Below are positions 11,893 through 24,664 of a stretch of DNA of 64,000 nt, in pieces. The number at the start of each line of letters is the position of its first letter. The first letter of the stretch is position 1. Origin of the DNA: Molossus alvarezi (Eukaryota; Chordata; Mammalia; Chiroptera; Molossidae); assembly GCA_037176705.1 (NCBI GenBank), contig CM073898.1, positions 26,582,488 to 26,646,487 of the forward strand, read 5' to 3'. Position numbers and translations under genes: made by a program. The notes below the pieces were generated by a model. That model searched no databases. It was not told the DNA's origin and saw only the letters and a list, made by a program, of their open reading frames with translations.

Positions 11893-13844
11893 ATGCAGAA
11901 TGGCTGTTAAGCTTATGCCTTGCCATTGTGCCATTCTCCTTCCTTTGTTTTAATTTTTTTAAAAATGGTATTAATCTGCTTTTTGGTGCTTCATGACTAG
12001 TAGAGGAAAGGTCCGTTGAGTATTTGATGATCAAGAATGCCACGTTGCGTCAGGGTCTCGGTTTGGGCTTCTTAGTAGTGGTTGGAATCATCTGTTGGAA
12101 CACGGACGATTTTTTTTTTATTATTATTCTGAATATTACTTGACACTAATATTCCACTGTAGACTCAACTCAGGTGCACAAGACAGGGCTTGATCCTTAT
12201 TCTGAGAACAAGAATACCTAACACAGCAGAAGTCACTGATGTCAGGTTTGTCTCTTTTCTTCCTCAAAGTGAAACTTCAGAAGCACCAACCAAAGGGCAG
12301 GCAGTACCTGTGGCCACTTCTAATGTAGCTTCGCACTGAGTGCCGGCCCCTCTGGGCGGCCTGAGCTGACGGCCTCCAGTTTGACAAGGGGCTTGTTTAG
12401 GGGTTTGGGTTTGCCATGTTTCAGCCTCCTGAAGCACCCTCATGCAGAGAGTCCTTTAGAGAAGGACATTTCCACGACCCTTTGTACATTTATGGTTATT
12501 TGTTGCTTTGCAACGGTAACTCAGGGATGAAAAGGTACAATTAGTCCTCTGCTGGGCCCATTTGCGGACCCCAGTGGGGAGTCATTTTAGCTCAGAACCA
12601 CAGCAAATCCTGCTTGTTGTCTCAAGCCATGATTTTTTACCGCGATAACCTAATCATAGCTTGCAATTTGCCGCAGACCGTGCCCCAGAGCCCCCTGGGC
12701 TCCAGAGGGCTTGGAGGGAAGAAAACAAACACAACATGTAATTTCCTGATTGTAAATAATAGAACCAAACTAAGCCATTTTCTCCTGGTGCACAAAACGC
12801 AGGATTTATATGTGCTGAGCTCCACAAATACGGTCGCCAATAGAGTTAGCAGTTCTGGGTCACGTGCCAGAGAAGGTGGCTGAATAATGTGAAGGGTTTT
12901 ATAGCTTTAAATCCTGTTCTGGAATAAAGCAGAGTATAAACAAGTCACACAGAGCTCATACTTCGTTCCTGGGAAAAGGCAGGATGTGAAGTCTGTGTGC
13001 TGAGGAATAACGAGGCCATTCCAGCTGGCATCGTGCATAAATGCCAAGCAGCATGATTTCATAGCTGTAATATGCACTATTTGCAACAGATATTAAAATT
13101 CTTTTATAGTCACATGTAGAATTTGCCTTTTAAATTGAGTTAGCATTTTATTTGCCTTCTCTTCTAAAAATACCAGTGGGCCTTACATGCACTTTGCTGC
13201 CCATGCGGTGCCCATGACATGGCAGTTAAGTTGGGCTTTTTTTTATGGCCCATGTTGTTTCTTTTAAACTTACTGTGTGTCATTCTTTGTGCAGGGAGAG
13301 CATGCGCATGGCCTTGGTCTCTGCTCTCTGCCTCATGGTTTCCATGGATTTGGACTGATCCAGGGTGACAGGCTGGGGGCATGTATGAGAATAAGAAGCT
13401 GAACTTATAAGAGTCATTTCCTTACCACTGTGTTGTGATCAACGAACTGAACTGGCCAAGGACACTTAGCATTTACATATCATTAAGCATGGGCTGTTAC
13501 CCCAAGATTCACAGAGCTAATTCTAAGGACCATTGCACGATATTTCCCCAAACAACTCCTATTCTATGAGCCAAGGTTACTGTCAGGGGAGGGTAGTGAA
13601 ATTGTTTTAAAAGGTATAAAAATCCATAGGTGTACAACACGCTGAATACCAAATATATTTTACTTACACTTGTAATTTGGGAATGTCTCTAGAGAGATTT
13701 TGTGATGAATAAAAAAATTATTTAAAAATGTCATAGAAGCCATGGTAAATTCTTAACATTATGTATTATTAGAGTAAGAACAATTACTATCATGTGACAA
13801 ATCTATGACATTTGTATATTAAAATTGGTCTTTCTGGAAAATGG

Positions 13845-14083
13845 AGAAAAGGCAAATCAGTCGAGTCACATTAGTGGGGGCCTGGGCTGGATGTGAAGTG
13901 GGGGTTTTCTGTAAGTAGCCCTAAGGGGTCTTATTGGGGTGATGAAATGTTCTCACACTGTGGGGGTAATGGTGGCCCAACACAATTGGCTAAAAAAAAA
14001 AAAAAAAAATCACTGAATTATATTCTTCAAATGAGTGAATTTTATGGTAAGTAAATTATACTTCAAATCAAGTTGTTAAATAT
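13845..14083 (+). mobile_element. Old L1 3' end
   Basis: L1M-type terminus: ggggtgatgaaatgttctca, then cactgaattatattcttcaa and gtgaattttatggtaagtaa-attatacttcaa. A run of about 18 A interrupts it near 13993-14010. Confidence 0.7.
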
Positions 14084-15494
14084 GCAGGCTGAGGCCTGAA
14101 TTACAAAGACAAAGAACAAAAGAGTGGTCTTGGAAAATTTTCATTTTCATTATCTTATGTGCAAATGTGGAAGGGGAGAAATGTGAAAGTCATCATCTCA
14201 GCAATTAAAAGTCACTCGTTAGAGACCCACTTCCTGTTAACCGCCACGGGCAACACGGCCGGATGTGTTCACGACACTGCTGCTGGATCCCTGTAGCGTA
14301 CACGCGAGACCAAAAAGAGGACATTTACATGCATTCACATCACGCATTCATCACACTAGCTCTTCAAACAACACACATGCACACACATACACACACCTGT
14401 ACGCATGTTTCTGCCAAGTGTCCTTGCTCAGGCTGACCTGGAGTATGCGAGAAGGCCCAGAGAGGCGGGAATGAAATATTCCTAGCTCCCCTTTCCTTAC
14501 ATTGTGACTTCTGAGGGAATGCATGGAGGGGGCTGGTGCGGAACTGGGGCGCTTATCCTTGGCTCTGCGGAACTTCAGGACACAGGCTGAGCACCCCTCC
14601 TCCCCGACCCCCTCCTGGTAGATTCACATCATGTGTCTTTCCCAGGTTTCTACCAAATGCTCCCAGGCTGCTGCATACAATCTGTTCCCCAGTGTTTCTC
14701 AATTGCGAGTAACAGGCAGTTCTGTGCCATTTATGGAGCAAATCTTGGGAAATCTAGTGTCTAGTTTTTGTCCTTGTTTTGTTGTCCCTGTCAGTTTTTG
14801 CTTTTGTGGGCCTCCTTCAAGACCAGTGACATCAGGTATTCACGGGAAAGTGTGCCGGGCATTTTACCTCCAGACAGCTCCTCACTGGCGTGGGGTGAAG
14901 ACAACGTCTCTTGGAAAGTCATCTGAGCAATGAGGCCACCTGCACTCCTCCCCGGCCCTGTCCCTGGTGGCTTTGCCTCTTGGCCTGCCTATAGATCGGA
15001 GGGCTCATTTTCAGCCGTCCTGACCTTTCTTGGTGACAAAGAAACTGAGTGCCTGGTGGATTCTCCAGGAAAAAAAAAGTACGTGCCCTTTAGGATCTCT
15101 TGTGGGGACGGACACCAGAGCCATCAGGAGATCTTGGCTCAGAGTAAAGTAATTCTGTTTTTATCTCCATTTAAGTTGATGTGAAATGTTAATCATCCAA
15201 TGAAATATGCATGTGTGCACTCTGTAGCTAGGGTACTTCCTTTTCAACCAAGTTTTCTGAGCCGAAATGCCAAGGTTCAGAGGATGAAACTCATGGAGAG
15301 ACAGGGAAACTGCAGGAAACAGGAGCACACGGGGGGCTGTCCACCTCATTTCTGACAGGGTAATAATGAAGATGGTCTGAGAATTTTCTTGCTTTTCTGT
15401 TTTTTCAATTATTTCAAAGTAGCTGAGCAAAAGACCCCGGGAGGCCTAACCCATTCCTCAGACCCTCGAAGCAGAAGGGAAAAGAGAGCGAACT

Positions 15495-15690
15495 CTTTTT
15501 GAGCATCAGCTATATGCTAGGCCCTGGGCTGGGGACTCGATAGAGACCCTCTTGTGTAATCCTCACCACAACTCTGTGACACTGATGTTCACGTCCCTGT
15601 AACTCAGGTTCAGGAACTGAGGCTGGGGGAGTTTAGCTGCCCCTCAGGGTGTCATACAGCTGGTACGTGGGGCGAGTGATTCCCTGCTGT
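15495..15690 (-). mobile_element. MIR SINE
   Basis: Reversed MIR: agcatcagctatatgctagg, tcctcaccacaactctgtga, then ggaactgaggctgggg and tcatacagctggtacgtgg. Confidence 0.7.
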
Positions 15691-16107
15691 TCTTTCCGGT
15701 AGATAAGATGACCGTGGGAACTCAGAATGAATGGGTACAATGTCCCCTGAGAAGAGTGTCCATCCTGGGTGGGGTGCTGCTGACCCCACCTCTGTGGTTA
15801 AGGAAGGGGTGGACTGAGAGACGCCTGGGACAGTAATCTCCAGTGATGCTCGAGACCCAAACGACTGGGGCACGATTTCCAAGGTTTCCCCTAAATCTTT
15901 GCCGAACGTAACTACTGGGAGAGTGTCACCAGTGCGCCCCCAGGCAGCTGTGGTCTGGGCCCAGAATGACCAGATCTCCTTTCATGGTCATTTCCACCAG
16001 CGGCGCGTGGCCGTGCTGACCAGGATTAGCTGGGCATTCTGCTTCCACCAGCTAGGTCAGAGCCGAACATGTTTCAACAAGTTTCTAGTTGTCCAAGTGC
16101 TTAAAAT

Positions 16108-16340
16108 TTTTTTCTCAATTTTTACTAATTTATTTTTGTTACAGATGTTTCTCCTTCCCCCCCTCAAACACCCTCCTCCCCACCCTGTCCCCTCCCCCCA
16201 GCATTGTCGTCTATGTCCATCAGTTATGCACACATATACATAAGTTCCTTGGTTTATCTCATCCATCCCCCCCCCACCCCTCCTCTGAGGTTTGTCAGTC
16301 TGAACCATACTCCTTTCTATGTCTCTGGGTCTATATAGGG
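16108..16340 (-). mobile_element. Bat-type L1 3'-end fragment, antisense tail
   Basis: The order is the same as at 5570: TTTATTTTTGTTACAGATG, a C-rich block, GTCGTCTATGTCCATCAGTT and TTGGTTTATCTCATCC, ending with CTCTGGGTCTATAT. The longer copy makes the L1 3' UTR assignment more likely. Confidence 0.65.
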
Positions 16341-16717
16341 AAGAAATGCTAGTGTTTATGGCTGTAGAAATAGGTTTTTGTTCACTTCTGAAACTTTTTG
16401 AAGTACGCACTATACTAGCTGTTTTCCATGTCAAAGGGAATGATGATTATGCCTGACCTCAAGGAGTGTAAGTATGAACTCACTGTTGCATGCTTTAAAA
16501 GTGGAAAATATTAAAATAGAAGCAAACAGGGAAATGAGTCATTTCCAAAAACTGAGATATATGGGAAAGACTGTATGCAATGCTTATCTTAAAAATAAAT
16601 CCAAAGTGGAATGATAGAGGGGTTAAGTACTAGATTATGAGAAAGAGAGATACTATGGAGTCCAGAATTTATTATCGATATAAACTTGGACTAAACATGG
16701 GCAAATCACATATTCTT

Positions 16718-16965
16718 TTTTTTTTTTATCCTCACCTGAGGACATTTTTCCATTTTTTGTTCAGATAGAGCGGGAGGGAGAGAGAGGAAGACAGAGAGAG
16801 AGAAACATCGACGTGAAAGGGACACATCGAGTGGCTGCCACCCGCACGACCAACCAGGGCCGGGGACAAACTGCAACCGAGGTACATGCCCTTAGCGGGA
16901 ACCGAACCCGGGTCTCTCTGGACCGCAGGCCGACGCTCCAACCGCTGCGCCAAACTGGCCAGGGC
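16718..16965 (-). mobile_element. VES SINE, young type, full length
   Basis: Reversed young VES with head ending GCGCCAAACTGGCCAGGGC. The perfect target duplication caaatcacatattctt occurs at 16702-16717 and 16966-16981. Confidence 0.97.
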
Positions 16966-17499
16966 CAAATCACATATTCTTTATGAGCCCTAATTTTCTC
17001 ATGTAACTAAGGATACTGGTGCTCAATCTCATATACTATAAAGTGGCCTTTGCACAGGGCCAGCTCTGTGTACCCTCGTGGGTGTGGTACCCTGTATGCG
17101 TTGGGAGTATCACTGAGATTATGGTGACCCCTTGAGATGGAAATACTCAACCTGCACAGCCAGTGGAGTTACTTTGGGATCCGCTGAGAGGCAAAGCAGA
17201 TGTAATACATTGTAATGAACATAAATATACTCTAGAATATCTCAGCTTCAGAACAATTAGAAGTCAGGAAATTAAAAGATGAAAAATTTAAACCATCAAT
17301 AGCTAATGATTTTTTTTTGGTCACATAAACAAATAATATAATGCTATCAAGCACAGTGACAAAGAGAAAATCTTATTTCCAAAAGAAGAGTCTAAAGGAC
17401 AAAAAAAGTTCTCTCTCTGCTCATAAAACTTTTCCTATTCATTCTCATTTTCTTATGGTTTCTATTCCTGTTGACATTTTGAGAGTTGATCTCAGTGTA

Positions 17500-17715
17500 A
17501 ATAATGATAATTATTTCCTGCATGTTATACCATTTGTCAGTTGATAAAATGCTCCGAGATCCATATTGCTAATCCTATCATTAATTCTGTTTAAATTGCC
17601 ATGCCTTATTATGCCTGTTTTATAGGCAAGAAAACCAAATCTCAGAGAGTCAATAAATCGATTCCAGCCACACAATGAATAGTGGTTAGAAGTCTGCTTT
17701 CCTGAATCCAGGTGC
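17500..17715 (-). mobile_element. MIR SINE
   Basis: Degenerate reversed MIR: cctgttttataggcaagaaa, then aatctcagagagtcaataaa, cagccacacaatgaatagtg and a tctgctttcctgaatccagg end. Confidence 0.6.
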
Positions 17716-17839
17716 ACAGCTGTGTCTCTATTGTCTCATCTAGTCATGAGCACTTTGCTAAGAGAATTAAGTAAACAGCTAGTATAACCAGTCATATATA
17801 AAATTCTTCCTATGATGGAAGTCTGGAAATGATGTAATT

Positions 17840-18050
17840 AAAAAAATTCTTTTTCTGTATTGATTTTAGAGAGAGAGAGGAAGGGAGAGGGAGAGATAGA
17901 AACATCGATGAGAGATTGGAAGCCTCCTGTGTGCCCCCTACTGGGGATCAGGCCCACAACCTGGGCCTATGCCCTGACCAGGGATCGAACTGGGACCTCT
18001 TGGTACATGGGTCAACGCTCAACCACTGAGCCACACAGGCCGGGCAGCAG
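17840..18050 (-). mobile_element. VES SINE, older type
   Basis: Reversed older VES: GATTTTAGAGAGAGAGAGGA, GCCCCCTACTGGGGATCAGG and head ending GAGCCACACAGGCCGGGC. The target duplication atgatgtaatt occurs at 17829-17839 and 18051-18061. Confidence 0.93.
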
Positions 18051-19149
18051 ATGATGTAATTTAAAAGTGACATGTATTTTCTCTAAAACAAAGGTTTATT
18101 TTTTTTTAAGTTTCTATTTACAAAAAAAAAAAAAATCATAAAGTCATCTATATCTTTTCCCATCCTGCCTTAAAATCTCTAGCGTATAATGATTCCTCCT
18201 TGACGGAATCCAGAAGATATTTCAAACACTCCAAGCCCACAGAAAGTCTGACGATGCCGAGGCTACGGGGAGCCTAGGGTACTCAGTCTGCACACTGCTC
18301 TGGCCCCAGGAGTAAACGCTGGTGAAGGGAAGGTGCAGGGAGCAGCGTGCAGTCTCAGCACGAGCTCCATCCGACAGATGCGGGGAGAAAGACCGAGGCA
18401 GGGCTTAGGGAGGGAGACAAATTGCTAACTCACCAGCACCTAAGAGTTTGCTGTGTAATTAAGGAAGGATTCTTACTTTTCTGAATCCAATAGGAGCAAG
18501 AAATAAAGGGACAATCTATATTTGGAACCTGGTATAGAAACTGGAATGTCCTGACTTAACATACCCAGGTTTCACCCAAGTAAATAGTTGTAAGCAAAAA
18601 GAATATGCCATGACAGGTGGTCCTCACATAATAAAAGGCTGGGTTCCAAATGCTCCTTCTCACATTGTTTTTTTCTCTTGAAATTTGAAACTGTTATTCC
18701 ACAGAAGCCATGTGATATAACATAGCTATAAACCCATGCCAGGCTATTAAAAACTGCCTATTTAGCACTCCACAGAGAATGCCTAAAGTTTTAAAAGTAC
18801 CAGTCTCTGTTCTTGGAAGCAGCGATTATTGCCGAGAAAAGAATAAAGGCAAGAAATAATATCTTGTTCTTCATCAAAGTTCCCACCATAGTTAAAATTA
18901 TGCAAGAGGAAGAATGCTTCTGTGCTAAGCTTCTTGCTGTTCTTAAGTTACCTTTGCCCCTTCGTAATATAATGCCCTCCTCAGTTGTATTCTATTCCTC
19001 ATACATGAGCCACACTACAGAATTATCTACTGTTTATCTCCCTCTGTCATAACTGTAATTCGTAGCTGTCTCTAGAAGAAAGCAGTCTGACTGAACCAAC
19101 TCTTACTAATGTGTAAATGACTTATTTGTACATTCATTTATATACACAA

Positions 19150-19176
19150 TACACACACACACACACACACACACAC
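19150..19176. repeat. (AC)n microsatellite
   Basis: About 13 uninterrupted AC units. Confidence 0.95.
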
Positions 19177-20450
19177 TTTCATTACTTATGTGTTAGCTAG
19201 GCATATTCTAGCAGCCAGGGATATCACAGAGAGAAAAAAATGGGCAAGGTTTCTGCTCCCATGAAGTTTACATTTCAGTGAGGAAAGTTAGACAATAATA
19301 TTTATTTGACTAGATAAACCAAAAAAATCCAGAAAGTAATATATTCAGAAAATAGGGGATATAATACAGAGGAACGCGCTGACCCCTTCACACTGTGTAG
19401 TTAGGAAAGGTCTCCCTGAAGAAGGGACATTGAAGAGGAGAGGTAAGCAGACAAAGAGCCAGTCTTGTGTAAATGAGGGAAGGAGCAGTTTAGAAAGCTC
19501 TTGCCCTGGCCAGTTTGGCTCAGCGGTTAGAGCGTCGGCCTGTGGTCCGGAGAGACCCGGGTTCGGTTCCCTCTAAGGGCACGTACTTCGGTTGCAGTTT
19601 GTCCCCGGCCCTGGTTGGTTGTGCGGGTGGCAGCCACTCGATGTGTCCCTTCACGTCAATGTTTCTCTCTCTCTCTCCCTTTCTCTCTCTCCCTCCCACT
19701 CTATCTGTACAAAAAATGGAAAAATATCCTCGGGTGAGGATAAAAAAAAAAAAAAAAAAAGAAAGCTCTTGCATCCCCGAGAAAGGAACAGGACTGGTGT
19801 GTGCAGGACGGTACAAGGACCAGGAGGGCTGAGGAACAGTGGAACAAGACACAACGGAACACAATGGAAAGAGAGGCAGAGCCGAACCGCACGGGTCTTT
19901 ATAAGCCAGAGCAACGCTTTCCAAGGTTATCGTAAGTGAAACAGGAAGCCCTTGAAATGTGGCTGGATTTATGTCTTGAAACGATCTGTAGCAGAAGCAT
20001 GAAGACAAACAGAAGCCTACGGCACGGGTCTGAGAGAGAGAGAACTACTGTCCAGACCAGAAGGGTAGTGAAGGAGAGACAGCTGAGCAGGTTCGATCAA
20101 GATATACATTAGAGGAAACATCTGCAGGACCTATAGACTGTGGGGCTGAGGAAAAGCAACCAAAGACTCCTGGGCAGATGATGGTACTGTTTTCCAGAGA
20201 AAGGCAAGGTGGGGAAAAAAATGGTTTGGTTGAAGGATAAGGTGCTTAGGCAGTGGAGATCAACAGTTCTATTTTGGACATGGTAATTCTGAGCTGCAAA
20301 TCACACATCTGGCACGTGTACAGGGAAGGCAGGGGTATATGAATCTGGAGCGCAGGGGAAAGTCGAGGCTGGAGATGCACACTTGGACAGCATCGGCATC
20401 TTGATGGCATTTAAGGCATGGGGACGGACGGGATGGTCCAGGGAGGGAGC
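19175..20450 (+). repeat. Ancient mammalian interspersed repeat, family not named, split by a VES SINE
   Basis: Both sides of the VES at 19504-19760 read as one old repeat: atgtgttagctaggcatatt, tctgctcccatgaagtttac, then ggtctccctgaagaaggg before the insertion, and gaaatgtggctggattt and ggctgaggaaaagcaa after it. Similar openings or bodies occur near 35390-35770, 37790-37890 and 49680-50030. I cannot name the family with confidence. Confidence 0.5.
19504..19760 (+). mobile_element. VES SINE, young type, full length
   Basis: Complete young copy: CCCTGGCCAGTTTGGCTCAG to a long A tail after CCTCGGGTGAGGAT. The target duplication gaaagctcttg occurs at 19493-19503 and 19761-19771. Confidence 0.97.
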
Positions 20451-21153
20451 CTGGACCGAGAAGAGGGCTGGAGACCAGGCTCTGGCTCACCCCAACTGCA
20501 ATCCGTATCTCATGTTATAGAAAAACATTTTAATCATATGGCTGCCACACTTTCAAAAGTTTATGAGTACAAGACATGCACAGAGGTGGAAAGAAACTGT
20601 CCAGGACTCTTCTCCAGACAGGTAGCTCTGTGAACGGTCACTGGGGAAAAGCAGGTCCTTCTTTACTAACCTGTGTGGGTCTTTGAACTCCCTCACGCAT
20701 ACCTCGGGGGGGGGGGGTGAAGACCCGCAGGAATCTTTCTCTGTCAGTAGGTTCAATGAGCACCTGCCACCAGTTGGTAAGAGGAAGAGGCTGTGTCTCA
20801 CCTAGAAAGTCATAAGCTCCTTTTCTCATGGATTTTGAGCAATATGGTAAAAAATATTTCAAATGATCTTTAATCCTGCCTTCAGACAAGGAAAGTTTCC
20901 AATGCCCTTCAGGCGATCACGGGCTAAGGGTTAGAGTCTCACCTAGAGAGGGGCAGCAGTGTACTGTGCACTAGTCAGGAGTTCTTCTATGTTAGGAAAA
21001 CCGCCACGGTCTCAGCCTAGAGAAAATGCTGGACTCCAGGACCAATGCCACTGGATGGCGACTGTAAGCAAAGAGGATGTGTCCTTCTTCCACCTGCAGC
21101 AGGGGGCTTTGTCATCTAGCAACAACAGAATTTTTTTTAAAAAGTCAGGAGAG

Positions 21154-21373
21154 CCCTGGCCGGTTTTCTCAGTGGTTAGAGCATCGGCCTGAGGACCAAA
21201 GCACCATGGGTTCGATTCCGGTCAAGGGCACGTATCTCAGTTGCGGTTTGTCCAGGGTCATGTGGGAGGCAACCAATCTATGTGTCTCTTTCACATCGAT
21301 GTTTCTCTCTCTCCCCCTCCCACTTTTTCTGAAGTTAAAATGGAAAAATATCTTCAGGTAAGGATTAAAAAAG
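21154..21373 (+). mobile_element. VES SINE, intermediate type
   Basis: CCCTGGCCGGTTTTCTCAGT head, B-box GGTTCGATTCC, a shortened body, then AAAATGGAAAAATATCTTCA. No clear target duplication was found. Confidence 0.9.
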
Positions 21374-22594
21374 ATAAAGCACTGTTCAGAATCACCAGCA
21401 TTGAAAAGTCAGAAATATTACGTTCATTCAGCATCTTGTTCAATTTGCACAGCTGTTTTTGAAAATAAAAGTCTGTTTATAGGGATATGATTATTTGTGA
21501 TTACCATGATTATATTGTTTGGGGAGCATGCTGTACAGTTAATATAGCAACAAATTACAAGAATTCTCCCAATAACAGAGCAAAGAAATCTGTGTCCCAA
21601 TGGGAAGAATTTACGGCAGTGCAGGGAAACCATTTTGACAACAAATGATGTTGTCATATTCTCCCCAAAAGGCTTTCTTACCTCTTAATGCCTCTCTCCG
21701 GGACCTGAGCTGGTTTTAGTGACAGAGCAAGTGACTCATGCAAACACTGAGGTTTACTGTAATTCACATTTTATGTTACAGGAAAATAATTTTTAATCGT
21801 ATGCACGCTATTCAAAAGCATTAACCCAGAAGATGCAGACAACCATTTTGGAAGATTGTATAGGAAAAGGAGCCAGTTTTGAGGTATAAGGATGAGGAGC
21901 TGAGAAATTAAAAAACAACAACAATGCATATTTTGGAACAAAGACTCAATGTAGGAAAAACCTTTTTAAACTCCTTCTGAAAGCAAGAGATGCCATTTGC
22001 GAGGACCAACTCCTGCCTTTGAATAGCTGAAGAGAGACCTAGTTTTGCCTTCATTATAGAAATCTGATCATATTCTCCTCAAGGGTTAAACCCACAGCGA
22101 ATGGTGCTAATGTGGGCACCATCTGATACAGTAATTTAAGCCTTAGGCAAAGTAGACCTCAAAACATCTTCCTATAATAACCACAGAGCAATGGATAACC
22201 ATGATGTTTGGTTCCTTTAGTTGTATATATATTCTCTAAACAAAGCAACTTCAAATATGCATATTTTACAATTTTCCTCCAGTTGGTAAATTTCTGCTCC
22301 TATTTGGAAAAAGTTCAAAATAAAGACCAACTGTGGAGCTGCAAGCACAGAGCTGAGCTGAGAGGCAGCCCGCTCCGCTCTGCCAAGAGCAGTCATCTGG
22401 AAGGCGGTGCATAGCCCTGCTCTCTGAGGCAGGAGGGACAGGACGTCCTGCGTCCCCGGGCCCCTCCCTCGCTCGGCTGGATCAGGATTCCCACACGGTT
22501 GGTCGGCTGGGTGGCACCACATGCGATGGCCGACCAGTATAAGCCTGGACACTTCACCCCTGGTTCTCCTCCTAAGCTATGCAGCATAAGTAAT

Positions 22595-22800
22595 CACAAG
22601 AGCTACTATTGTATTAAATTCCTTCTATGTCTCATCCGCTTTACAAGATGTGGAACTTATAGGTGTTTTCTCCAGTCCTTACCACATTTCTGCAAGTTAA
22701 AATCAGGTCATCCTGATTGTACAAAAAAACAAAACTGAGGCTCAGAGAAGTTAAGTAATGTGTATTCAGTCACTGAGATGATAAGTATCTGAGTGTAAAA
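22595..22800 (-). mobile_element. MIR SINE
   Basis: Reversed MIR core: acaaaactgaggctcagaga, then agttaagtaatgtgtattc and tgagatgataagtatctgag. Confidence 0.7.
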
Positions 22801-23129
22801 CAACTAGAGGATCCCAGTGAAGAGACAGACATGATTTAAACTGGACTGGTTTTCAGACTCAAAACCAAAAGCCAAGGTTGCCAATTATGGCACGTGTTAG
22901 AAATCACAGTGCTCATCAAAGCTGCGGTAAATGTGGAACGTTGAAATGGTACCATCAACAGGGCCATACTTCCCCTCAAGCCCTGCCTCTTCCCCAGGTC
23001 CAAGACTGTAACACTTGTCCTTGACCTGCTACTTGGTAGAGAATGTGGGTCACTCAGAGTTAAGGCTGTATACCTGTCAAGATGTTGACTAGTGCTGGGG
23101 AAGAGAACATCCGTTACAATAAGCTCTGA

Positions 23130-23283
23130 TGTGTACCAGCATCACCTGTGAGCTCAAAACACACATTTCTGGGCCCTGGATCATCTGATTCCATAGGTTG
23201 CTGGTGGGTCTCGGGCATTTGTCTCTTTGAAAGAAGCTCCCAAGTCATTTTGATGCCCACCAAAGTTTGAAATTACTGCTGCC
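23130..23283. mobile_element. MER5A-like hAT fragment
   Basis: ccagcatcacctgtgagctc, tttctgggccctggatcatc, tgattccataggttgctgg and aaagtttgaaattactgctg follow the MER5A order. Confidence 0.65.
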
Positions 23284-23883
23284 AATGTCGTGTCTGGGAG
23301 GATGATGTCTTACTCAGCAGTCTGAGGAACCATAATGAGCTCCAGCTGTGGGCTGGAAGACACGTTCAGCTTGTAGGGATGCATGAGGATGCCCATGAAA
23401 TGTGTACTTAGTCCTGATCAAAGTATGCCTCTTTATATTTACTCCCATTAACACTTGGGTGAAGAGAATAGTGTGTCAGTTCTTCCATAAGTATTGATCT
23501 TAGTTACCCAATGAATAGAGTTTCATGGAAATCATCCAAACTTTAATAATTCTATATAAGACAGAAATTTTGTTCTTGAGGATGATTCTGTAATTTTGCT
23601 TTTGCTTTTGTTTCTGTCTTTTGGAAAGGGCTAATCGTATTGGGACGCTCTCTATCAGTCTATCCATCCAATCAACCTGCTCTCCCCGCGCAGGGCATGC
23701 AGTCCCTTCGGGAACTCTTTCCGGTCACCATCATGACACCGACCAGCTTTCTAGCCTGGAAGCATGTTCTGGCAGTGACATTATTTATATCTCTGGGCTC
23801 TTGCTTTTCAGAGGCCTGGTTTGTTCTCACAGTCCTTGAACTTGTTAGGCAGGATAAGGTCATACGGCGAAAGAATTCCCTAC

Positions 23884-24159
23884 CTGGTACTGAAGTTCCC
23901 AGTGCGACGAACACGACCGCAGTCACGGAGTCTTTCAGGCCAATGGTGCAGCCAAAGTGGGAAGCCAGGTCGCCAATAAAAGCTGTCAGGACGCCAATCA
24001 TGATGATGGAGACGATAAAACACGCCCAGCCATTCCAGTACTCTGTCGGTGGCACGAAGGCAAAGAGGACCTTCCAGAACACAGTCAGAAAGTGCATCAC
24101 GTAATCGAAACACGAGGGCAGCTTCTCCTCTCCGCATTCGTCGTCGTCGTCATCTTCCC
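23884..24159 (-). CDS. SLC8A1: SLC8A1 exon 11, TM6-TM8 and start of the alpha-2 repeat
   Basis: This 276-nt exon has phase 1 at both ends and 91 full codons. It opens with an acidic tract (GEDDDDDECGEEK), then a membrane helix (VMHFLTVFWKVLFAFV), a short PPTEYWNGW link, a second helix (ACFIVSIIMIGVLTAFIG) and the alpha-2 repeat (GCTIGLKDSVTAVVFVALGT, ending SVP). Alpha-2 together with alpha-1 (in exon 2) lines the ion pathway. The exon breaks after GTSVP, and the next residues expected in exon 12 are DTFASK. The acceptor is ccctag/GGGAAG and the donor CCAG/gtaggg. SIIMIGVLT is SILMIGLLT in human as I recall it. The first transcript-sense base is 24159. Open reading continues into the introns on both sides by chance only. 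Confidence 0.97.
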
Positions 24160-24664
24160 CTAGGGAGAGAGGAACGGAGCACATTTCATCACCTCCTGTG
24201 CTGCCAGGGTGTCCCCCTCTCCCCATCCCTCCTTCCTAGGCCTGTCACCCTTCCCCTCTGAGTGACCAGGAGGCCATCAGAGGTGGGTGAAGCTTAGGGT
24301 TTTCCAAGAGCCAACCATAATGAGACAATTCTTGTATCATGCTGAATGTCATGTGTTAATAGCAAAAACTCAACCCCCCACCCAGTTCAGGTTATATGCA
24401 AACGACACACCTTTCTCCTCTCTCGTCTCCTCCAGTGAGTCGGTCACTTCAGAGAAATGACAAGGTTTCTTCCAAAAGGCTGGAGAGCCCTGTGCTGGGC
24501 TCGGAAAGGAGCCTCTTCTGAAGAAAGCTAACTGGCCGAATTCTACCAGGGTCCTTTTCTTGGAACACATTTTTGTTTTCCAGCCTCAGCTCTGGACACT
24601 CAGGGGTCTGTGGCCACTAAGAGGACAGTGTTCACACAGGGCCCGCAGCTGTGGCTCTAGGCCT

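Larger units (their letters stand above)
1..23883 (-). other. SLC8A1: SLC8A1 intron 11 (3' end not reached)
   Basis: At least 23.9 kb of intron follows exon 11. The expected exon 12 peptide (beginning DTFASK) was looked for by eye on the minus strand and not found, so the acceptor should lie beyond base 1. The intron holds nine VES SINEs, a MER2-type element, bat-type and older L1 3' ends, an L2 end and several MIRs, listed separately. Stretches where I see nothing more definite are about 840-2460, 3200-4160, 8090-9390 (with a pyrimidine-rich patch at 8724-8760 and a C run near 8961), 10900-11610, 12060-12600, 12900-13840, 14090-15480, 18060-19140, 20500-21150 (a run of 11 G near 20706-20716), 21380-22590, 22800-23130 and 23290-23883. 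Confidence 0.85.

Noticed and set aside
19520..20008. Minus-strand ORF of 162 codons
   Set aside because: It crosses the VES SINE at 19504-19760, including its poly-T stretch as a Phe run; not a gene.
23640..24104. Plus-strand ORF of 154 codons over exon 11
   Set aside because: It is the antisense shadow of the SLC8A1 exon on the minus strand, kept open by the exon's codon bias.
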